Assembly (NCBI GenBank): GCA_030148365.1
Contig: JASBTO010000127.1
Coordinates: 1 to 21,242 of the forward strand
Direction: 5' to 3'
DNA: 21,242 bases
Origin: Kangiellaceae bacterium
GTDB taxonomy: Bacteria; Pseudomonadota; Gammaproteobacteria; Enterobacterales; Kangiellaceae
In this document: positions 16,660 through 21,242 of the stretch, piece by piece
Layout: each line of letters begins with the position of its first letter
Numbering within the stretch: position 1 is the first letter of the stretch
The notes under the pieces: generated by a model
What the model was told of the DNA's origin: nothing
What the model saw: the letters and a program-made list of their open reading frames with translations, nothing else
Databases searched by the model: none
Program-made: the position numbers and the translations under genes

Positions 16660-17886
16660 TTACCCACCGAAATCATCAAGGAAGATGTTGTCCCTCTCGA
16701 CGCCGAGATCTTCGAGCATCTTGATGACGGCAGCGTTCATCATGGGCGGTCCACACATGTAGTACTCACAATCTTCAGGCGCCGGATGGTCCTTCAGATA
16801 GTTGTTGAGCAATACTTCGTGAATGAAGCCGGTGTAGCCTTCCCAGTTGTCTTCCGGTTGCGGATCAGAAAGCGCGACGTGCCATTCGAAATTGTCGTTT
16901 TCCCGGGCCAGCATATCGAAATCTTCGGTATAGAACATTTCCCGCTTGCTGCGGGCACCATACCAGAAGCTGATTTTGCGATCGGTATTGATGCGACGCA
17001 ACTGGTCGAAAATGTGCGAGCGCATGGGCGCCATGCCGGCACCGCCGCCAATGAAGACCATTTCCGCCGGCGTGTCCTTGGCAAAAAATTCGCCGTAGGG
17101 GCCGGATATGGTTGCTTTGTCGCCGGGCTTGAGATCAAAGATCCAGGATGACATCTCGCCCGGGGGCAGGCTCATGTTGTTGGGCGGCGGCGAGGCAATC
17201 CGCACATTGAGCATGATGATGCCTTTCTCTTCCGGATAGTTGGCCATGGAGTAGGCGCGGATCACCGGCTCCTTGACCTGGGAGACGAGATCAAACAGCT
17301 TGAAGCGCTGCCAGTCTCCGCGGTATTCCTCGGCAACTTCGAAATCGCTGTATTTGACCGTATGGGCGGGGGCCTCAATCTGGATGTAACCGCCGGCCTT
17401 GAAGGGGACGTTTTCGCCTTCCGGCAGCTTCAGCACCAGTTCCTTGATAAAGGTCGCGACATTATCATTGGAGATGACTTCGCAATCCCATTTGCGGGTG
17501 CCGAAGACTTCTTCCGGTACTTCGATTTCCATATCCTGCTTGACCTGTACCTGACAGGATAAACGGCAGCCGGCAGCGGCCTCTTTTTTGTTGATATGGC
17601 CTTCTTCCGTCGGTAGCAGGGAGCCGCCGCCTTCGAGTACCTTGACCTTGCACTGACCGCAGGTGCCGCCGCCACCACAAGCCGAGGACACGAAAATGCC
17701 CGAATCGGCCAGCGCGCCGAGCAGCTTGACGCCGGCGTTGGTGGTGATGGCCTTGTCGTCGTCTTCATTGATAAGGATCTGGACTTCACCGGAAGCGACC
17801 AGTTTGGCGCGTGCCGCGAGAATGACCAGTACCAGTACCAGTACTACCACGGTAAACATGGCGACACCGAGAATAATTTCTAACAT
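16660..17886 (-). CDS. nqrF: Na+-NQR subunit F (NADH dehydrogenase, 2Fe-2S/FAD)
   Basis: Electron entry point of the sodium pump: oxidises NADH through FAD and passes electrons to a 2Fe-2S centre. 408 residues, the usual size. Order: an N-terminal membrane helix (residues 3-25), a ferredoxin domain with cluster ligands Cys70, Cys76, Cys79 and Cys111, a FAD domain with RAYSMANYPEE, and a NADH domain with VFIGGGAGMAPMRSHIFDQL and YYMCGPPMMNAAV. The C-terminus FLDDFGG is typical. The ligand numbers equal those of Vibrio NqrF. It starts 31 nt after nqrE with an AGGA Shine-Dalgarno. The helix is partly encoded by three tandem ACCAGT hexamers (17825-17842, plus strand). It is the last gene before the terminator. 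Confidence 0.98.
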   Translation of the reverse strand: MLEIILGVAMFTVVVLVLVLVILAARAKLVASGEVQILINEDDDKAITTNAGVKLLGALADSGIFVSSACGGGGTCGQCKVKVLEGGGSLLPTEEGHINKKEAAAGCRLSCQVQVKQDMEIEVPEEVFGTRKWDCEVISNDNVATFIKELVLKLPEGENVPFKAGGYIQIEAPAHTVKYSDFEVAEEYRGDWQRFKLFDLVSQVKEPVIRAYSMANYPEEKGIIMLNVRIASPPPNNMSLPPGEMSSWIFDLKPGDKATISGPYGEFFAKDTPAEMVFIGGGAGMAPMRSHIFDQLRRINTDRKISFWYGARSKREMFYTEDFDMLARENDNFEWHVALSDPQPEDNWEGYTGFIHEVLLNNYLKDHPAPEDCEYYMCGPPMMNAAVIKMLEDLGVERDNIFLDDFGG

Positions 17887-17917
17887 CTGATTTTTCCTGT
17901 GGTTCCTGTTTACCGAC

Positions 17918-18526
17918 TTACAACTGGACGCCGTTGAAGGACATGAAGCCCAGGGCCATCAAACCGGTGGTGACAAAGGTGATACCGAGACCGCGCAGGC
18001 CATCGGGCACATCGGAATACTTCATCTTTTCGCGAATACCGGCGAGCGCGGCAATCGCCAGGGCCCAGCCGAATCCGCTGCCGAGCCCGTAGACTACGGA
18101 TTCGCCGAACTGGTAATCCCGCTCCACCATGAACAGGGTGCCGCCGAGGATGGCGCAATTTACCGTGATCAGGGGCAGGAAAATGCCGAGCGCGCTGTAG
18201 AGCGCCGGTACAAACTTGTCCAGGGTCATCTCGAGGATCTGCACCAGGGCGGCGATAACGCCGATATAGACGATCAGGCCGAGGAAGCTGAGATCCACTT
18301 CGGGCATGCCGGCCCAGGCCAACGCGCCGTCCTTGAGCAGGTACTGCCAGAGCAGGTTGTTGACCGGGACGGTAATGGTCTGTACCACGATAACCGCGAC
18401 GCCAAGGCCGATAGCGGTCTGGATTTTCTTGGACACCGCCAGAAAGGTGCACATGCCCAGGAAGAAAGCGAGGGCCATGTTTTCAACGAAAACCGCCCGC
18501 ACAAACAGGGAAATATAATGTTCCAT
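17918..18526 (-). CDS. nqrE: Na+-NQR subunit E
   Basis: Integral membrane subunit, 202 residues with six predicted helices. With NqrD it forms a pseudo-symmetric pair that holds an iron centre in the middle of the membrane. The two ligand cysteines are visible: Cys26 in FFLGMCTFLAVSKK and the one in LITVNCAILGGTLFM. Other family segments: YISLFVRAVFVENMAL, ALVQILEMTLDKFVPALYSA and GFGWALAIAALAGIREKM. The sequence ends MALGFMSFNGVQL. The start overlaps the nqrD stop as TAATG, and a GGAGG lies about 10 nt upstream inside nqrD, indicating coupled translation. Confidence 0.98.
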   Translation of the reverse strand: MEHYISLFVRAVFVENMALAFFLGMCTFLAVSKKIQTAIGLGVAVIVVQTITVPVNNLLWQYLLKDGALAWAGMPEVDLSFLGLIVYIGVIAALVQILEMTLDKFVPALYSALGIFLPLITVNCAILGGTLFMVERDYQFGESVVYGLGSGFGWALAIAALAGIREKMKYSDVPDGLRGLGITFVTTGLMALGFMSFNGVQL

Positions 18527-19164
18527 TATTCAGCCGCCTCCACTTGTTCTGGTTTCCAGACCCGCAGGGCCCAGATGAGGAATCCGATGATAAAGAAGGC
18601 GCTCGGGGCGAGCAGAAACATGCCGTTGGCCGGGTACCAGCCGCCATCGGCGACGCGTGGCAGGATGGTGATTCCGAGCAGGGAGCCGCTGCCGAAGAGT
18701 TCCCGGATGGTCGCGACGACAATCAACAGTACGGCGTAGCCGAGACCGTTGCCGATGCCATCGAGGAAACTCATGAACGGGCCATTCTTCATGGCGTAGG
18801 CCTCGGCCCGGCCCATGACGATACAGTTGGTGATAATCAGGCCGACAAATACCGACAGCTGCTTGGAGATGCCGTAGGCGTAGGCTTTCAGGACCTGATC
18901 CACGATGATTACCAGAGAGGCGATAATGGCCATCTGCACAATGATGCGGATGCTGGTCGGGATGTGGTTCCGGATCAGGCTGATCAGCATGTTCGAGAAG
19001 GCGACCACCAGGGTCAGGGCGATGCCCATGACGATCGCGGTTTCCAGCTTTGTGGTGACCGCCAGAGCGCTACAAATGCCGAGAATTTGCAGGGCAATCG
19101 GGTTATTGTCGAAAATCGGCTTGATCAGTACCGATTTGGCTTCTGCTTTGTCAAAACCGGCCAT
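18526..19164 (-). CDS. nqrD: Na+-NQR subunit D
   Basis: Integral membrane subunit, 212 residues with six predicted helices, the partner of NqrE around the intramembrane iron site. Ligand cysteines are Cys31 in LQILGICSALAVTTK and the one in GLIITNCIVMGRAEA. Other hallmarks: KPIFDNNPIALQ near the start, RNHIPTSIRIIVQMAIIASL, DGIGNGLGYAVLLI and VADGGWYPANGMFLLAPSAF. It begins 2 nt after the nqrC stop, and a G-rich stretch overlapping the end of nqrC serves as Shine-Dalgarno. The tight spacing with nqrC and the overlap with nqrE show a single operon. Confidence 0.98.
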   Translation of the reverse strand: MAGFDKAEAKSVLIKPIFDNNPIALQILGICSALAVTTKLETAIVMGIALTLVVAFSNMLISLIRNHIPTSIRIIVQMAIIASLVIIVDQVLKAYAYGISKQLSVFVGLIITNCIVMGRAEAYAMKNGPFMSFLDGIGNGLGYAVLLIVVATIRELFGSGSLLGITILPRVADGGWYPANGMFLLAPSAFFIIGFLIWALRVWKPEQVEAAE

Positions 19165-19166
19165 GA

Positions 19167-19958
19167 TTACCCCCGTGCCTGTTTGAATGTGTCGAGATAG
19201 GGGCCGAAGCCGTTCTCGCCAAGCCAGAATGTCAGCATGTCTTCGACGCCGCGGCTGGTCATGCTCGCGCCCGAGAGTGCATCAATCTGGTATTCATAGT
19301 TCGGACTGTCGGGACTGACGCCACCCTTGACCAGTTCCAGGCGGGGCTGGCCGTCAGGACCGAGGGCCTGTTTGCCCTCCCACTTGGCGAGCCAGCCGGT
19401 ATTTTCCACCTCGCCGCCCAGCCCGGGAGTTTCGCCCTGCTCGTAATACTTGAGGCCGACAACCTTGCCGGTGTAGGGGTCAAGGGCGAGGAAACCGTAG
19501 AGAGTGGAAAACAGGCCCTTGCCGTGAATGGGCAATACCACGGTTTTTACCCTGTCATTTTCCTTGACCAGATAGACGGTGGCGTTTTCCGCGCGGGTCT
19601 TGATGCGCCCCGGATCGGCATCGGGGTCCAGGACCACATTGCGGGCCGGGTCTTTGGCGGCTTTGCGTTGATCGAAAGTCGCCGGGTCAATGTCGTCGGC
19701 GTATTCGCCGCTGTCCAGGTTCACGACCCGCGCCTCGATTTGCGACGTCAGGATGCCTATCTCGTCCTCGCTCAGCTCTTCGTCGGCGTCGACCAGGCCG
19801 GCGGCAATCAGTACATTGCGTTCCTTGTCGGCCGCTTTGTTGGCCTCCTGATCGGGTTTCAAGAGGACGGCGGACGCAGATACCAGCACCGAGCACACCA
19901 GGCTCAGTGCCACTGCCACCACGATGGTTTTCAGAAAGCTCTCATTACTGCTCGACAT
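19167..19958 (-). CDS. nqrC: Na+-NQR subunit C (covalent FMN)
   Basis: Subunit with one N-terminal membrane helix (FLKTIVVAVALSLVCSVLVS) and a large periplasmic FMN-binding domain. 263 residues from the chosen start. The FMN acceptor is Thr234 in the ApbE target motif DALSGASMT near the C-terminus, inside the FMN_bind domain (GLKYYEQGETPGLGGEVENT also matches). I choose ATG 19958 because AGGGAG lies 7 nt upstream and the product starts MSSSNESFLKTIV as in other NqrC; an upstream start at 20006 would add 16 unrelated residues within nqrB. The gene overlaps the end of nqrB by 14 nt. Confidence 0.97.
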   Translation of the reverse strand: MSSSNESFLKTIVVAVALSLVCSVLVSASAVLLKPDQEANKAADKERNVLIAAGLVDADEELSEDEIGILTSQIEARVVNLDSGEYADDIDPATFDQRKAAKDPARNVVLDPDADPGRIKTRAENATVYLVKENDRVKTVVLPIHGKGLFSTLYGFLALDPYTGKVVGLKYYEQGETPGLGGEVENTGWLAKWEGKQALGPDGQPRLELVKGGVSPDSPNYEYQIDALSGASMTSRGVEDMLTFWLGENGFGPYLDTFKQARG

Positions 19959-21156
19959 GACGACGCTCCCTACGTTTGATATTGGCCTGGACCACGAAGT
20001 GGTCAATCAGGGGGGCAAACAGGTTCGCAAACAGGATCGCCAGCATCATGCCTTCAGGATAGGCGGGGTTGGCGACCCGGATAAGTACACACATGACGCC
20101 AATCAGGGCGCCAAACCAGATTTTTCCGGCATTGGTCAGGGACGCTGACACAGGATCGGTCGCCATGAACATCATGCCGAAGGCAAAGCCGCCGGTGGCC
20201 AGATGCCAGTACCAGGGCATCGCGAACAGGGCATTGGTGTCGCTGCCAATCCAGTTGAAGATCAGGGACATACCGATCATGCCCAGCATGACACCGCTGA
20301 CGATGCGCCAGGAGGCGATGCGCAGGTAAATCAAAGCCAGACCGCCAACCAGGATCATCAGGGTGGAAGTCTCGCCCATGGAGCCCGGAATGAAGCCGAG
20401 GAAGGCGTCCCACCAGTTCTGGTCGAGCGCATATTGGAGATCGCCGGTAGCGGCAGCCGCCAGCGGTGTGGCACGAGAGAAACCGTCGACCGCCGCCCAG
20501 ACGGACTCACCGGAGATGTCACCGGGGTAGGCGAAAAACAGGAATGCCCGGCCGGCCAGTGCCGGATTCAGGAAGTTCTTGCCGGTGCCGCCAAAGATTT
20601 CCTTGGCGACGACCACGCCGAAACTGATGCCGAGGGCCGCCTGCCAGAGGGGGATTTCCGGCGGCAGGATCAGGGCGAACAGGATGGAAGTGACGAAAAA
20701 GCCTTCGTTGACTTCATGGCCACGAATGCTGGCGAAAAGCACTTCCCAGAAGCCACCGACAATAAAGACTGTGGCGTAGACCGGCAGGAAGAAGAAGGCG
20801 CCATACCACATCTGCATGAGCCAGCCGGAGTCGGCGTCAAGCTGTCCGCCAAAAGCCTCGAACCAGCTGACCTGCCAGACATCGGGAAGTGTGAAGCCCG
20901 CGGCCATGGCCGAGCTGGCTTGCAGGCCGATGTTGAACATGCCGAAAAACAGCGCCGGGAAGGTGGCGGCCCAGACAAAGATCATGATGCGCTTCAGATC
21001 AATGTTGTCGCGGACGTGCGCGGCGCTGCGGGTGACATGACCCGGAGTATAAAGAATGGTGGTGACGGCCTCGTAGAGGGCATACCAGGATTCGTACTTG
21101 CCGCCTTTCTCGAAGTGCGGCTCCCAGTGTTCAATATAGTGTCGCAGGGTCTTCAT
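19945..21156 (-). CDS. nqrB: Na+-NQR subunit B (covalent FMN, Na+ channel)
   Basis: Membrane core subunit bearing a covalent FMN and riboflavin and, in current models, the Na+ path. 403 residues with about ten hydrophobic helices. Signatures: the N-terminal YALYEAVTTILYTPGHVT, GHEVNEGFFVTSILFALILP, KEIFGGTGKNFLNPALAGRA, MFMATDPVSASLTNAGKIWF and NPAYPEGMMLAILFANLFAP. The FMN acceptor is Thr230 in VDGFSRATPL. The residue two before this Thr is Arg, whereas Vibrio has Gly (FSGAT). The start overlaps the nqrA stop (TGATG) and the end overlaps nqrC, so nqrA-F is one tightly coupled operon. Confidence 0.98.
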   Translation of the reverse strand: MKTLRHYIEHWEPHFEKGGKYESWYALYEAVTTILYTPGHVTRSAAHVRDNIDLKRIMIFVWAATFPALFFGMFNIGLQASSAMAAGFTLPDVWQVSWFEAFGGQLDADSGWLMQMWYGAFFFLPVYATVFIVGGFWEVLFASIRGHEVNEGFFVTSILFALILPPEIPLWQAALGISFGVVVAKEIFGGTGKNFLNPALAGRAFLFFAYPGDISGESVWAAVDGFSRATPLAAAATGDLQYALDQNWWDAFLGFIPGSMGETSTLMILVGGLALIYLRIASWRIVSGVMLGMIGMSLIFNWIGSDTNALFAMPWYWHLATGGFAFGMMFMATDPVSASLTNAGKIWFGALIGVMCVLIRVANPAYPEGMMLAILFANLFAPLIDHFVVQANIKRRERRHVEQ

Positions 21157-21242
21157 CAGCCTTCCTTCTCGATCTTGGTGAGGTTCTCACGCAGGATGGG
21201 GCCATATTCGTATTTGCCGGGGCAAACAAAGGTACACAGTGC
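21156..21242 (-). CDS. nqrA: Na+-NQR subunit A (last 28 residues only)
   Basis: The minus-strand frame entering from the window edge encodes CTFVCPGKYEYGPILRE and ends KIEKEG before a TGA, the conserved C-terminus of NqrA. NqrA is the cytoplasmic subunit associated with quinone binding in the sodium pump. The stop shares bases with the nqrB ATG (TGATG). The rest of the gene and the operon promoter lie outside the window. Confidence 0.95.
   Translation of the reverse strand, partial: ALCTFVCPGKYEYGPILRENLTKIEKEG

Noticed and set aside
16638..16667. Strong apbE promoter on the minus strand
   Set aside because: TACAAT is present at 16643-16638, but the best -35 at 16-18 bp matches only 3 of 6 positions, and its transcript would start inside the terminator hairpin.

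Overview
The window reads as ordinary chromosomal DNA from a moderately GC-rich gammaproteobacterium, probably marine or salt-adapted. The reasons are the conserved gene order yhbY | rlmE-ftsH-folP-glmM, a Na+-translocating NADH:quinone reductase (Na+-NQR) operon with its maturation genes apbE and nqrM, a Na+/H+ antiporter (nhaA), and an OprF-type OmpA porin. No genus can be named from the sequence alone. I see no insertion sequence, phage gene, CRISPR array, tRNA or rRNA.

Layout. 1-1044 (+): the 3' part of nhaA. 1147-7722 (+): a self-contained efflux cassette of a TetR repressor, a membrane-fusion lipoprotein, a MexF/OqxB-like RND pump and an outer-membrane channel. Each gene overlaps the next by ATGA, and a strong sigma70-type promoter carries a perfect palindromic operator in its spacer. 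7771-7974 (-): a small DUF3185 membrane protein. 8067-8363 (-): yhbY, divergent from rlmE. 8465-13412 (+): rlmE, ftsH, then after an intrinsic terminator folP-glmM from their own promoter. 13580-14683 (+): an OmpA-family porin with its own promoter and terminator. 14830-15237 (+): a two-CBS-domain protein. 15294-21242 (-): nqrA (last 28 codons only)-nqrB-nqrC-nqrD-nqrE-nqrF, a terminator, then apbE-nqrM.

How the genes work together. NQR pumps Na+ out using NADH oxidation, ApbE attaches FMN covalently to NqrB and NqrC, and NqrM supports maturation of the iron site between NqrD and NqrE. NhaA exchanges Na+ for H+, so both ends of the window concern sodium energetics. The efflux cassette is probably induced by a ligand of its TetR repressor. 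ftsH, folP, glmM, rlmE and yhbY are housekeeping genes for membrane proteolysis, folate, cell-wall precursors and ribosome maturation.

I found no convincing new biological system. The observations most worth checking are regulatory and fine-scale: the promoter/operator fusion at the efflux cassette, a Lys-to-Asn change at the NhaA position corresponding to E. coli Lys300, a predicted leaderless folP transcript, a terminator placed directly before apbE, and hairpins that enclose stop codons. No gene-free stretch exceeds 300 bases.
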